The notes: generated by a model from the letters alone, not told the origin. A stretch of DNA of 40,131 bases from Candidatus Fimimorpha excrementavium (GCA_018710785.1 DVJD01000025.1:1-40131); one strand, 5' to 3'. Shown: positions 8,446-17,632, counted from the first letter of the stretch. Program-made: numbers and translations.

Positions 8446-8520
8446 CCTATTCTGGATCTTGGCTATACTAAAGGTGAGATTCTGAACGTGTATCCCTTTA
8501 GCGGCAGGATCCAGAATAGG
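8446..8520 (+). promoter_or_regulatory. Structured 5' leader before the 2045-aa surface protein
   Basis: A perfect 13-bp stem, CCTATTCTGGATC (8446-8458) with GATCCAGAATAGG (8508-8520), encloses a perfect 7-bp stem, CTAAAGG (8468-8474) with CCTTTAG (8495-8501). Internal loops of 9 and 6 nt separate them and the apical loop has 20 nt. The fold ends 11 nt before the ribosome site AGAGGAGGA (8532-8540), so it is well placed to control translation or mRNA stability. I do not recognise it as a known riboswitch. The 8353-8445 stretch upstream shows no promoter I trust. Confidence 0.6.
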
Positions 8521-8544
8521 AACGAAGAAAGAGAGGAGGATACT

Positions 8545-11500
8545 ATGAAAAGAAAACGATGGCTGACAGCGACTATGGCTGTCCTGCTGGCAGCTTCCGG
8601 TGTAGGGGGCAGTCTTTCGGTATACGCAAAAGCGGAAGAGGCATCCGGTCCGATTTTTTCTGAAGATTTTGAAAGTCCGGATACATGGGAGCGCTGGAAG
8701 ATCAACAATCAGACCGATCTGACATCGGTGGAGATTCAGGACAGAAATGAAAACCAGGTACTCTCTGTAAGGCAGATCGCCGACGCTACCGGAACGAAAA
8801 ATCTGGAAATACTCCATGAGATGGATCCTCAGTCGGGGGATTTGGTACTGTCCTTTCAGGCAGCGGCAGAAGACTTGACCAAGGGGGCTTTTTATCTGCC
8901 CACTCTTTACAGCGGCTCTTCCAGGCTAATGGAAATTGCCTTTAATTATTCCGGCAATATTTCCTACAAGCCTGACGGCGGTTCCTTGGTTTATGTGGAG
9001 GCGCCAAAGTACGAGGCCATGCAGTGGTATCAGATTCAGCAAGTCTATCATGCCGAGGAGCATACCATGGATTTGTATGTGAATGATGAAAAAATTTTTG
9101 AGGGCCAGGCAGTAAAAACAGGAGAAGACGGAGAAGCCCTGCGGGTGGATCGGATCGCCATGTCCAGCTACCGAAAAAATGACGGCTCCTGGTTTGTGGA
9201 TGATATTATGCTGACCAGCGGAACCGAGCGTCCGAAGATGAAGGAACTGCCGGATTTGGAATATTCCGAGGTGCCGGATGAGACCGAACCTCCGGCCGCC
9301 AGCGAATCGTCAGAGACGGAGATTCCATCGGAAAGCGAAAGCATACAGCCTTCAGAAATTCCGTCGGAAAGCGAAAGCATGCAGCCTTCGGAAACTCCAG
9401 CGGAGAGCGAAAGTGCTGACAGCAGTGAAACCGCGGCGGAAGATCCGGATGGGGAAGGTATCCTTTATGAGGAGGACTTTACCGGCGATACGGGATTGGA
9501 TGCCGCATGGTCTGCTGCCAATCAGGGAAATGCCGTGATAGCGGTGGAACACAATGGAGACAATGATGTGCTGACCGTATCCCAGGAAGGCAATGAGGCC
9601 AGTATGACCCTGCGGCGGGCTCTGGGACAGGCATATGAGCAGAAGCTTTACCTGTCTTACAGTGTGGCGGCGGCGAACGACACATCGGGGGCCATGTACC
9701 TGCCCACCTTCTTTGGAGAAAGCAGTGAAATCATCAAACTTCAGATGAATGGAAGTTCTTCGGCAGGAGGAACGTTTAAATATCAGCCCGCCGGAGGGGC
9801 GGCCACAGATCTCGGTGTGACATTTGAACCCATGAAGTGGTATACCATTAAGATGGTATATGACGGTCAGTCCGGTGTATATGATCTGTATGTGAACGGG
9901 GCACAGGTTTTATCACAGGAACCGGCCTATAAGGCAGTGAAAGCAGATAAGATCGGGTTTGGCATATACAAGGAAACCAGCAATACCTACTACCTGGATA
10001 ATTGGAAGCTGACCACAAAGGACCATGAACCGGAAGTGCCGGCAGCATTGATTGAGGATCCTTCCGACGTGCCGCAGGGCGGTATTGCGTATACAGAAGA
10101 TTTTGCAAATGTGGAAATCGGAACCTTGCCCAAGGGATGGAGTCTGTCCAATACAGAAGAGGGAACTGCGGTCGGTGTGGAAAACGATGGAGACAATCCG
10201 GCGCTGAAGATCGCTCATCCTGCAGTACAGTCCGTTTCCATGACGGCCAAGAAGCCTTTGGCGGGTACGGCTCAGAAGGGAGTTCTTCAGTATCGGGTAA
10301 AGGCAGAAGACTCCAATGGAAGTCTGTACCTTCCCACCTTCTACTCGGATACCAGACAGCTGGCCAAACTGACCATGAACAGCGGAAAGATTCAGTATGA
10401 TAAAGACGGTGCATGGGCAGATATCATGGAATACGAAAGCGGCCGCTGGTATGACATTACCCTGGTTATGGATCAGGATGCCGGTGTGTATGATCTGTAT
10501 CTGGACGGAAATCTGATTTTGGCCAGAGAGGAAGTGGACGCGCAAGGTCCGATTAACCGTTTGGGATTTGGCGTGTATAAAAATACTGTCAATACGTTTT
10601 GGCTGGACGATTTTGTTATCAGCGATTTTGTGGAGGCGGAATCCGCATCGTTGGAGGCGGAATCCTATGTGGTTGGAAAGGGAAAGCAGGTTCAGCTGGC
10701 CCTGACCATGGAACCGGCAAATGCGTCGGACCGGACGGCAGTATGGGAAAGTTCCGATCCATCCATTGCATCCGTTGACAATCTGGGCGTAGTGACAGGA
10801 GTGAAAGAAGGAACCTGTATGATTACAGCCGTATCCAATGCCACAGGACAGACCGTAAGCGCACAGGTGACGGTACATAATAAGAAGGCGGAGGAGATTG
10901 AAATATTGCCGGAGACGCTGACGATTCCGGAGGGAAGTTATGCGTTTATCAAGGCAAAGATTCTGCCGGAAGATGCCAATAATCAGAACATTCGCTTTGA
11001 ATCCGACCAGGAATCCGTCGCAACGGTGGACAGCTATGGAGAAGTGCACGCAGTCAGCGCCGGTACGGCAAAGATCTGGGCTGTGGCAGAGGAAGAGGAG
11101 ACAGTCAGAACCGCTGTGGAAGTGACGGTGACCGCCCGCGGCGTCATGGCTGAGTTTTACGTTTCCCCGTCCGGAAATGATGCCTCGGACGGACGGACAC
11201 CGGGAAGTGCTGTGCAGACCCTGACACGGGCCAGAGAGTTGGTCAGAAGCTGTAATCAGGATATGACCGGTGATATCATCGTCCATGTGGCAGGCGGGTA
11301 TTACAACCAGACAGAGACGTTTGCGCTGACAGAAGCAGATTCCGGAACCAATGGCTATTTTGTCCGTTATGTGGGACCGGAGGGAGAATCGGCCCAGATC
11401 GGCGGCATGCGTACCATCACCGGCTGGCAGCCCTATGAAAACGGTATCTATGTGGCCGATGCGCCGGGACTGGTAACCAGACAGCTGTATGTGGATCAAG

Positions 11501-14500
11501 TGAGAGCGGTGCGCGCCAGAAGCGAGGGCGGTCTGACATCGGCCGTGCAGTGGAAGAATGGAACCGATTATGTGGGCTTTTACTCAGCAAATACCGAATT
11601 TCTGAACTATCGCCATCCGGAAGATCTGGAATTTGTATTCCAGGAGCAGTGGACCAATTCCAGATGCCAGGTGGCGAAGGTGGAAGCGGCTGAGGATGGC
11701 CGGGTAGCTATCACCATGGATCAGCCCGGATGGACCTATTGTGCCGATAAGGGTCTGACTTCTGCCACGACACCGGTGTATTATGAAAATGCGCTGGAAC
11801 TTTTGGATGAACCGGGAGAATGGTATCTGGATACCGCAGAAGGGAAGCTGTATTATATGCCGCGTCCATGGGAACAGATGGATCAGGTGACCGTGACCGC
11901 CCCGGTTTTGGAGGAACTGGTGACCGTGACGGGAAGTGATTATGATCATATGGTCAGAAATATTTCTTTTGAGCACCTTACATTTGCAGATACCACCTGG
12001 AATCGCCCCAGCAGTACAAACGGCCATGCGGATTCCCAGAATAATCACATCCGTGAGCACGGAATTTCCGACTATCTGGCCCCGGCGGCGGTGACGGTGA
12101 AGAGAGCCAATACGGTATTATTCTCTGACTGTACATTTACCCGTTTGGGAATCATCGGTCTGAAGATGGTGGAAGGAGTGCAGAACAGCACCATTCAGGG
12201 CAATCACTTCTATGATATTTCCGGGGATGCCATTTGCATCGGTGATCCGTATACCAATGTGGCAGACAATTACAATCCTTCGGATTTGCGTAAGATGATG
12301 AAAAATGATGATGTACTGAATAACTATATCCACGACATCGGAGTGGATTATCAGTCCAGTGCTGCTGTATCGGTGGGATTTGCCGACTACATGGATCTGA
12401 AATACAATGAAATTTTTGACATTCCTTATTCCGGGTTCCACATCGGATACGGATGGGCAAAACGCTTTGAAAATGTACAGAGAAATATGCACATAGAACA
12501 TAACTTTATTCACGACCTGATGGGAGATGGCATCTATGACGGCGGCGCATTCTATACCCTTGGAAATTCCGGCGGAACAGAGGACAATCCCAACACGGTC
12601 ATGTATAATTATGTGCGCAACCAAATGGATCTGAACGCGCCTTTGTATTCCGATGAGGGAACCACCTACTGGGATTTCGCCCACAATGTCATTGACCTGA
12701 CCGAGACGCCAAAGTGGCATAACAATGCGGACGCCCGCTTTATGCTGGTTTATGTAACGACCATCGAGCATCTGCATGTATATGACAATTATGTAACGAC
12801 GGACAACAAGTATGTGAATCCGGGTGCTGTCAATGATGTAACCGTGGAAGATATCCATGTCTATCCGGATGCCAATTGGCCGACAGAAGCCAGACAGATC
12901 ATTGATGAAAGCGGACTGACTGCTGCGTACGCAGGACTCCGCAATCAACAGGCAGAGCGGGTAAAGGTAAATACGGCCAATGGAGAAATTTCCATTCCAA
13001 CAGGAGGAACGTTCCAATTGGCAGTCACGGCGACTGACGGAAAAGACCGGGCAGTGGATATGGGCCATAATCCAGTTTATTACCGGGTGGAAAATCCGGA
13101 AATCGCAGAGGTATCCGCAGACGGACTGGTAACCGGAAAGCAGGCAGGAAAGACGACAGTGGCTGTCTATGTAAAATCCAATGGAATCCTGAAAACGCTG
13201 AAACAAACCCTTTATGTGGGAGATATCTTTGACACCTTCCTGTTTGATGAGATTCCGGGGGATGAAATCTCCATCGGCGTGACCAGTTCTGGTATGAATC
13301 TGACTCCGGCTGGTATGACAAACGAAGGACGGCGGGTTTCCCTGGACGATGTTTCCTATGTATTTGCCGATGCATCCATCGCAAAGATGGAGACCAATGA
13401 GGATGGAACCGTTCGTCTGATTCCCCTCCAGTCCGGCGAAACCCAGCTGACGGTAACTGCCAGCGCTGAGGGCAGTACGGTGGAAAAAACATATCGGATT
13501 ACGGTATTGAAGGAACAAAAGTTTGTGGAAGACAACATTCCGGAAATTTATGAAGATGCAAACCGCTGGACGGTGGGAGGAGGCTCTTTGGAGGTCAGCG
13601 ATACCAAGGATCAGGTCGTTTCTTCTTTGACATCGTATGCCTATTATACGGGGGAAAAATATCTGAATGAACTGCTTCATTTTAAATTGAAAGTGGATCC
13701 GCAGGGAACCTGGCCGAGCATCGTGCTTCGTTCCCAGTCCAGTGACCAGGCAGTATCCGGCGGAGCGACCGGATATATCATCTGTATCACACCCAATGGA
13801 CTGGAACTGCAGCGCTTTAACGATTCTGCCCGTACCGTGATTTACGGAAATGTGGAAGGCAGCCCGAGTATAGAAGGCGATGTGATCGCGCCGAATCCGG
13901 TGACCTATGGAGAAGAGCATGATATTAAAGTCGGAGCGCTGACCAATGGGGATGAAGTACGTCTTTATATGGAAGTGGACGGCGCGGCAGTCTTCGACTA
14001 CACAGATACTGCGGACAATGCAGTGACGGCGGCCGGATATTTCGGACTCGTGGGCAGAAGCGGAGATACCTTTACACTGACTATGGCAGAAGCCCCAAGC
14101 GACCCAAGCGATCCAAGCGACCCAAGCGATCCGAGCGATCCGAGCGACTCAAGCGATCCGAGCGACCCAAGTGACCCAAGCGACCCGAGCGGCCCAAGTG
14201 ATCCGAGCGGCCCAAGTGATCCGAGCGATCCCAGTGATTCCAGCGATCCGGTAAATCCAAGTGATCCGGCCGACCCAAGCGATCCGACGAGCCCAAGCGA
14301 TCCGACGAGTCCCAGCGATCCGGTAAATCCAAGTGATCCGGCTGACCCAAGCGATCCGGCCGGACCAAGCGACCCGGCCGGACCAAGCGACCCGACAAGT
14401 CCAAGTGACCCGACGAGTCCCAGCGATCCGACAAGTCCAAGTGACCCAACGAATCCAGGCGATCCGACGAGTCCCAGTGACCCGACAGAACCAAGTGAGT

Positions 14501-14682
14501 CCGTCAGCCCAAGTGAGTCGACGAGTCCGACGGTACCGGAGGAATCCGGCAGTCAGAATGATAATCATTCTGCCGGAACGGGAGATCATTTGATGCCTGT
14601 ATGGATTCTCATCGGCGTCATGGTTATGGCAGTTGTGATAGGAGGCAGTGTGCTGCTTCTTGGAAAACGAAAAAGAAGATAA
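8545..14682 (+). CDS. Giant wall-anchored parallel beta-helix glycan-active protein
   Basis: A 2045-residue surface protein beginning at ATG 8545 (ribosome site AGAGGAGGA); an upstream in-frame GTG would spoil the signal peptide. Order: signal peptide (1-33, ending VYAKA); a laminin-G-like jelly-roll (about 35-240); a Ser/Glu/Pro-rich linker; two more related jelly-rolls (about 306-492 and 513-695); two bacterial Ig-like (Big2) domains (about 699-864); a right-handed parallel beta-helix catalytic-type domain (about 869-1465, opening FYVSPSGNDASDG); two further Ig-like domains (to about 1657); a fourth jelly-roll (about 1659-1849); a Ser-Asp-Pro stalk; SAGTGD, a membrane helix and GKRKRR. The helix domain resembles GH141-like hydrolases (fucosidase/xylanase family), but family assignment and substrate are inferred. 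With the PL11 neighbour it suggests attack on complex pectin. Confidence 0.85.
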   Translation: MKRKRWLTATMAVLLAASGVGGSLSVYAKAEEASGPIFSEDFESPDTWERWKINNQTDLTSVEIQDRNENQVLSVRQIADATGTKNLEILHEMDPQSGDLVLSFQAAAEDLTKGAFYLPTLYSGSSRLMEIAFNYSGNISYKPDGGSLVYVEAPKYEAMQWYQIQQVYHAEEHTMDLYVNDEKIFEGQAVKTGEDGEALRVDRIAMSSYRKNDGSWFVDDIMLTSGTERPKMKELPDLEYSEVPDETEPPAASESSETEIPSESESIQPSEIPSESESMQPSETPAESESADSSETAAEDPDGEGILYEEDFTGDTGLDAAWSAANQGNAVIAVEHNGDNDVLTVSQEGNEASMTLRRALGQAYEQKLYLSYSVAAANDTSGAMYLPTFFGESSEIIKLQMNGSSSAGGTFKYQPAGGAATDLGVTFEPMKWYTIKMVYDGQSGVYDLYVNGAQVLSQEPAYKAVKADKIGFGIYKETSNTYYLDNWKLTTKDHEPEVPAALIEDPSDVPQGGIAYTEDFANVEIGTLPKGWSLSNTEEGTAVGVENDGDNPALKIAHPAVQSVSMTAKKPLAGTAQKGVLQYRVKAEDSNGSLYLPTFYSDTRQLAKLTMNSGKIQYDKDGAWADIMEYESGRWYDITLVMDQDAGVYDLYLDGNLILAREEVDAQGPINRLGFGVYKNTVNTFWLDDFVISDFVEAESASLEAESYVVGKGKQVQLALTMEPANASDRTAVWESSDPSIASVDNLGVVTGVKEGTCMITAVSNATGQTVSAQVTVHNKKAEEIEILPETLTIPEGSYAFIKAKILPEDANNQNIRFESDQESVATVDSYGEVHAVSAGTAKIWAVAEEEETVRTAVEVTVTARGVMAEFYVSPSGNDASDGRTPGSAVQTLTRARELVRSCNQDMTGDIIVHVAGGYYNQTETFALTEADSGTNGYFVRYVGPEGESAQIGGMRTITGWQPYENGIYVADAPGLVTRQLYVDQVRAVRARSEGGLTSAVQWKNGTDYVGFYSANTEFLNYRHPEDLEFVFQEQWTNSRCQVAKVEAAEDGRVAITMDQPGWTYCADKGLTSATTPVYYENALELLDEPGEWYLDTAEGKLYYMPRPWEQMDQVTVTAPVLEELVTVTGSDYDHMVRNISFEHLTFADTTWNRPSSTNGHADSQNNHIREHGISDYLAPAAVTVKRANTVLFSDCTFTRLGIIGLKMVEGVQNSTIQGNHFYDISGDAICIGDPYTNVADNYNPSDLRKMMKNDDVLNNYIHDIGVDYQSSAAVSVGFADYMDLKYNEIFDIPYSGFHIGYGWAKRFENVQRNMHIEHNFIHDLMGDGIYDGGAFYTLGNSGGTEDNPNTVMYNYVRNQMDLNAPLYSDEGTTYWDFAHNVIDLTETPKWHNNADARFMLVYVTTIEHLHVYDNYVTTDNKYVNPGAVNDVTVEDIHVYPDANWPTEARQIIDESGLTAAYAGLRNQQAERVKVNTANGEISIPTGGTFQLAVTATDGKDRAVDMGHNPVYYRVENPEIAEVSADGLVTGKQAGKTTVAVYVKSNGILKTLKQTLYVGDIFDTFLFDEIPGDEISIGVTSSGMNLTPAGMTNEGRRVSLDDVSYVFADASIAKMETNEDGTVRLIPLQSGETQLTVTASAEGSTVEKTYRITVLKEQKFVEDNIPEIYEDANRWTVGGGSLEVSDTKDQVVSSLTSYAYYTGEKYLNELLHFKLKVDPQGTWPSIVLRSQSSDQAVSGGATGYIICITPNGLELQRFNDSARTVIYGNVEGSPSIEGDVIAPNPVTYGEEHDIKVGALTNGDEVRLYMEVDGAAVFDYTDTADNAVTAAGYFGLVGRSGDTFTLTMAEAPSDPSDPSDPSDPSDPSDSSDPSDPSDPSDPSGPSDPSGPSDPSDPSDSSDPVNPSDPADPSDPTSPSDPTSPSDPVNPSDPADPSDPAGPSDPAGPSDPTSPSDPTSPSDPTSPSDPTNPGDPTSPSDPTEPSESVSPSESTSPTVPEESGSQNDNHSAGTGDHLMPVWILIGVMVMAVVIGGSVLLLGKRKRR
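14098..14529 (+). repeat. Ser-Asp-Pro coding repeat stalk
   Basis: About 144 residues of SDP tripeptides merging into hexapeptides such as SDPTSP, SDPVNP, SDPADP and SDPAGP. It has the same role and similar codons as the tract in the PL11 protein (7770-8039), but is more diverged. Similarity between the two tracts could allow recombination between the neighbouring genes. Confidence 0.92.
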
Positions 14683-14690
14683 GAGAATGG

Positions 14691-14715
14691 AAGGGTGCTG
14701 AGAATCAGCACCCTT
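14691..14715. terminator. Shared terminator hairpin between convergent genes
   Basis: AAGGGTGCTGA (14691-14701), loop GAA, TCAGCACCCTT (14705-14715): a perfect 11-bp stem 8 bp after the stop of the 2045-aa gene. It overlaps the stop codon of the opposing heparinase-like frame (14705-14707). Only short T stretches follow on the + strand, so efficiency is uncertain. Confidence 0.65.
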
Positions 14716-16266
14716 CGTGTTCATGTTGTTGGAAATCAGCCGGACAGGAAGAGGAAACAGCGGACAGAACGATGGAAACAGAGCCTTCTTCGCCTGTCCG
14801 GGCGCGCAGCACCGTGCGGTAAATGGTGTCTCCCCATACCGGCAGCAGTTTGGGATCGGTGAGGGGGATGGTTTCCACATCGATCCCAAAGTCGGCCCCC
14901 ATGCCGGTCAGGTGTATGGAGGTATCCGGAGACAGCGGGATGGTCAGGGTATGGGAATCGGTGATTTGGGGCTTTTTCTGGGTCATAACATTCCAGGCAA
15001 TGGAATTTTCCGGCTGTAAAAACGCGTACTGATCCCGGATGACGATGCGGGAAACCGGCTGCGGCGACAAGGAATCGGCGCCGTGGTTGGGATCCGTTTC
15101 GGACGGCAAAGGCCGGTCATAGGTATAGGTGCGCCGGTAGCTGCGGATGCCTGCCGACGGCGGATAGATCCCGCCGATATCCAGAGAGAAGGACACCTGG
15201 CTGTCGCCGGAGGAATAGGATACCCCGCTTGCCGCGTATGCTTCTCCCGGCAGCTGCTGGCAGCCGTTGATGGTGGGCAGATTGTGGTACTGGGACTGCA
15301 TGGTCCAGATGGTATAGCGTTCTTCGCTGAAGGTTTTTGCCGTATACGTTTCCACACCCACGTCGATCAGGACGGGGATTCCGTCATAGGAAACGATGCA
15401 GGAGCCGATATCGTTGTGATTATGGCTTTCTCCGTTGCTGCCTCCCTTGGCGGCCAGATAGAAGCCCCGGTCACTGCCTTCCTGCCAGCGGGCGGCCATG
15501 ACTTGAATATCGCTCATCCAGACATCCCGCAGATAGGGCGGTGTCATGGTCTGACTGGAAAACTCATGTTCGCAGAACAGATCGGGAAGAATCCGGCGCA
15601 GGGCTTTGGGAATATCCGGCGGATCCTCTGAAACCGGCGAGGAGGCTCCCAGAGCCATGAGGAGAGGATCCTGAATCCGCCTGCCGTACCGCCATACCAT
15701 CTCACGGGCGATGGAGACTTTGGCGCCGCCGGATGCCCGGTACAGCTGATCCACACAGTCAAACAGCGTGCCTCCGGCATAGTTCCAGTAAGATGTGCCT
15801 TCCGCGCATCCGCCGTCGGCCCCGTAGGTGGCCATAAAGTGATCCAGACATTCAAACATTTTGTAGATGGCCTGCTCGCGGCGGCAGGCATCCTGCTCGG
15901 TATATAAAAATACACTCAGCAGGTTGGAAATGATCCAGGGATTCCAGTTGTTGATCTGTGCGTCGTGAAATCCCATCCACCAGAAGTCTTCCCGGTATAA
16001 AAACGGCAGACGGATGCGGCTCTCCAGCTCCCGGTCAATGCGGCGGCAGATCTGAGGCGTGACGGCGTCCAGCCGTTCTTTCAGGAGATAGACGCAGTGG
16101 ACGAGAAGCCCAGGTAGGATTCGGCCTGCGCGATCCATGAGGCGCGCAGGGCGGGGGAGAGGGACTCCCAGGCCGCGCGGTCTGCGATTTTGGGATACGG
16201 GTAAAAGGAGGAAACAGGAAGCAGCGCCTCCCGGATCCGGTGGGATTTGGTCCATTCGATAAACAT
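14705..16266 (-). pseudogene. Heparinase II/III-family lyase broken by an internal deletion
   Basis: The natural start is the ATG at 16264-16266 with an AGAGGTG site, giving MFIEWTKSHRIREALLPVSS and an N-terminal alpha-helical segment up to AESYLGF. The frame then hits a stop at 16081. The rest of the protein (from about LVHCVYLLKERLDAVTP, to 14705) continues in another frame. It includes the conserved heparinase II/III core GESHNHNDIG with its His-Asn-His, and DVGVETYTAKTF. Family members normally have about 100 or more residues of the (alpha/alpha) toroid between these two points, so an out-of-frame deletion near 16098-16112 best explains the gene. Intact relatives cleave uronic-acid polysaccharides, fitting the pectin neighbours. 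Expression from an internal start cannot be excluded but would lack part of the toroid. Confidence 0.8.
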
Positions 16267-16387
16267 AACACACCTCTATATCAGTAAAATAGTAAAAAAA
16301 GAAATATAAAAAAATAAGTGCAGGAATTTCTTAATATCAGTATAAAGTTTTGCCATCGGGGCGTCAATCCATTTTCCATCGGGATCA

Positions 16388-16422
16388 GGACAAACGCATG
16401 AGTGAATAAATTGTGAACAAAA
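16388..16422 (+). repeat. Left arm of a 35-bp inverted repeat flanking a palindromic element
   Basis: Starts GGACAAACGCATG and ends TTGTGAACAAAA. It matches the reverse complement of 16676-16710 at 33 of 35 positions. 253 bp lie between the arms and contain the complete palindromic element at 16430-16593. Beyond the 35 bp the similarity continues, ungapped but weaker, to about 95 nt, covering the left part of the element. The segment 16267-16387 upstream is AT-rich and shows no gene. Confidence 0.75.
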
Positions 16423-16429
16423 CGAAGAC

Positions 16430-16593
16430 CCGGACGGCCGAAGGGAGTGAACCTTTTTCCTGTCGGGTCGCTCTCGCTCAGTGAAAAACGTAGCGGTACT
16501 AAGATTTTTCTGCGCTCCAAAGGAGCTGGAAAAATCAAGTATCGACGTTTTTCAAAGCCCGTCAGGAAAAAGGTTCACTCCCTTCGGCCTGTG
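16430..16593 (+). repeat. Complete covarying palindromic element, copy A
   Basis: The flank CCGGAC is followed by outer arm 16436-16467, which pairs with 16558-16589 at 31 of 32 positions. Inside lie the conserved loop TCGCTCTCGCTCAG; stem TGAAAAACGT / ACGTTTTTCA; stem CGGTACT / AGTATCG; stem GATTTTTC / GAAAAATC; and apical stem GCTCC-AAA-GGAGC. Length between arm ends is 154 nt. It lies between the divergent heparinase relic and the phosphatase gene at 16826. No T-run follows, so it is not an ordinary terminator. Confidence 0.88.
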
Positions 16594-16613
16594 AATGTTT
16601 TCCAGAGGTTCAT

Positions 16614-16675
16614 GTTTTAAGCGAGAGCGTCCCGATGGAAGATGATTTGTTCCCCTGCGGTTGTGCGGGTATCCA
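16614..16675 (-). repeat. Isolated left half of the palindromic element
   Basis: Read on the - strand, a degenerate CCGCAC flank is followed by a 32-nt arm with AGGG at arm positions 7-10 and GGG at 30-32, exactly as in complete copies, then ACGCTCTCGCTTA, the conserved loop. The core and right arm are missing. Its arm differs from every other copy. Confidence 0.65.
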
Positions 16676-16710
16676 TTTTGTTCACAATTTATTTACGCAT
16701 GCGTTTGTCC
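16676..16710 (-). repeat. Right arm of the 35-bp inverted repeat
   Basis: Reverse complement of 16388-16422 with two mismatches. The arm ends 115 bp before the ATG at 16826. The segment 16711-16825 probably carries the promoter of the next gene, but I cannot place a convincing -35/-10 pair with normal spacing. Confidence 0.75.
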
Positions 16711-16825
16711 AGCGTATGCATGGATTTGTCGTGGAAAAAGAAACCGTCCCGTGATAAAATGGTGGAGAAAAGGCCGGTTTTGCCCGCGACGGGCAATCGA
16801 AAAACAGGGCTGCAGGAGGCATTGG

Positions 16826-17632
16826 ATGGGAGAAAGAAAACAAAAGTGGATTTATGAAAATGAGGAACTGGTGGAGCAGGTGATACAGCTGGTAAAGCGT
16901 GTGCGTCCCTTCTTTTTTAACCAAGGGATGTCTGCCCATATCCGGGAGAAAGGGGTGGCCGATTTTGTGACGGAAGTGGACATGCGCGTCCAGGAAATCA
17001 TAAAAGGAGAGCTGGAACGGATTGCTCCGGGCGTACAGTTTATGGGAGAGGAAAAGGACAATGGAGAGATTGATTTTTCCGGCGATTTCTGGATTCTGGA
17101 TCCGGTGGACGGCACCACGAATCTGATCCATGATTACCGGCAGAGTGCGGTGTCGCTGGCGCTCTGTGAAGCGGGCCAGGTGACCCTTGGCATCGTCTAT
17201 CAGCCGTATACGGAGGAACTGTTTTTGGCGAAAAAGGGAATGGGAGCCTGGCTGAATGGGACGCCGATCCACGTAAGCAGCGCGAAGAAGCTGGAGGAAA
17301 GTCTGGTCTCCGTGGGGACAAGTCCCTATCGAAAGGAACTGGCGAAGGAGAACTTCAAAAATTTTTACCAAATTTTCATGCGGTGTGAAGATATACGGCG
17401 CGGCGGGTCAGCGGCCATCGATCTGGCCTGGGTGGCATGCGGCAGAACGGATGCCTATGTCGAGCGGAATCTGAAACCCTGGGATTATGCCGCGGGCATG
17501 CTGCTGGTAGAGGAAGCGGGCGGCCGCGTGACCGGATTTCACGGGGAAGCAGTGGGCGTTCGCGCGCCGTCCGACATCGTCGGCGGAAATGGTACCATTG
17601 GGCAGCTTTTGGCGGAAGAAATCCTGCGGTAG
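16826..17632 (+). CDS. suhB: Inositol-monophosphatase-family phosphatase
   Basis: A 268-residue soluble enzyme of normal family length. Metal-binding and catalytic motifs are all present: DFVTEVD near residue 45, Glu75-Glu76 in GEEKD, Asp92 and Asp95 in WILDPVDGTTN, and Asp220 in KPWDYAAG. The family hydrolyses inositol monophosphates and sometimes other sugar phosphates, fructose-1,6-bisphosphate or 3'-phosphoadenosine nucleotides; the substrate here cannot be told. I use the ATG at 16826 because CAGGAGG lies about 8 nt upstream; a longer frame back to 16661 runs into the inverted-repeat arm and is not protein-like. The gene stands alone: a new promoter follows it. Confidence 0.92.
   Translation: MGERKQKWIYENEELVEQVIQLVKRVRPFFFNQGMSAHIREKGVADFVTEVDMRVQEIIKGELERIAPGVQFMGEEKDNGEIDFSGDFWILDPVDGTTNLIHDYRQSAVSLALCEAGQVTLGIVYQPYTEELFLAKKGMGAWLNGTPIHVSSAKKLEESLVSVGTSPYRKELAKENFKNFYQIFMRCEDIRRGGSAAIDLAWVACGRTDAYVERNLKPWDYAAGMLLVEEAGGRVTGFHGEAVGVRAPSDIVGGNGTIGQLLAEEILR

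Noticed and set aside
8488-8544. GTG start at 8488 for the 2045-aa protein
   Set aside because: It would put 19 charged residues ahead of a perfect signal peptide and lies within the leader hairpin; ATG 8545 has its own strong ribosome site.
12118-13920. 600-residue antisense open frame inside the 2045-aa gene
   Set aside because: It is a shadow of strong codon bias on the other strand: Ile/His/Arg-rich composition, no ribosome site or domain. The same reasoning removes 9913-11499 and 5565-6896 on the - strand.
16436-16589. Palindromic copies read as ordinary rho-independent terminators
   Set aside because: Copies have no T-run after the stem, a conserved asymmetric loop and far longer stems than terminators; one lies between divergent genes.
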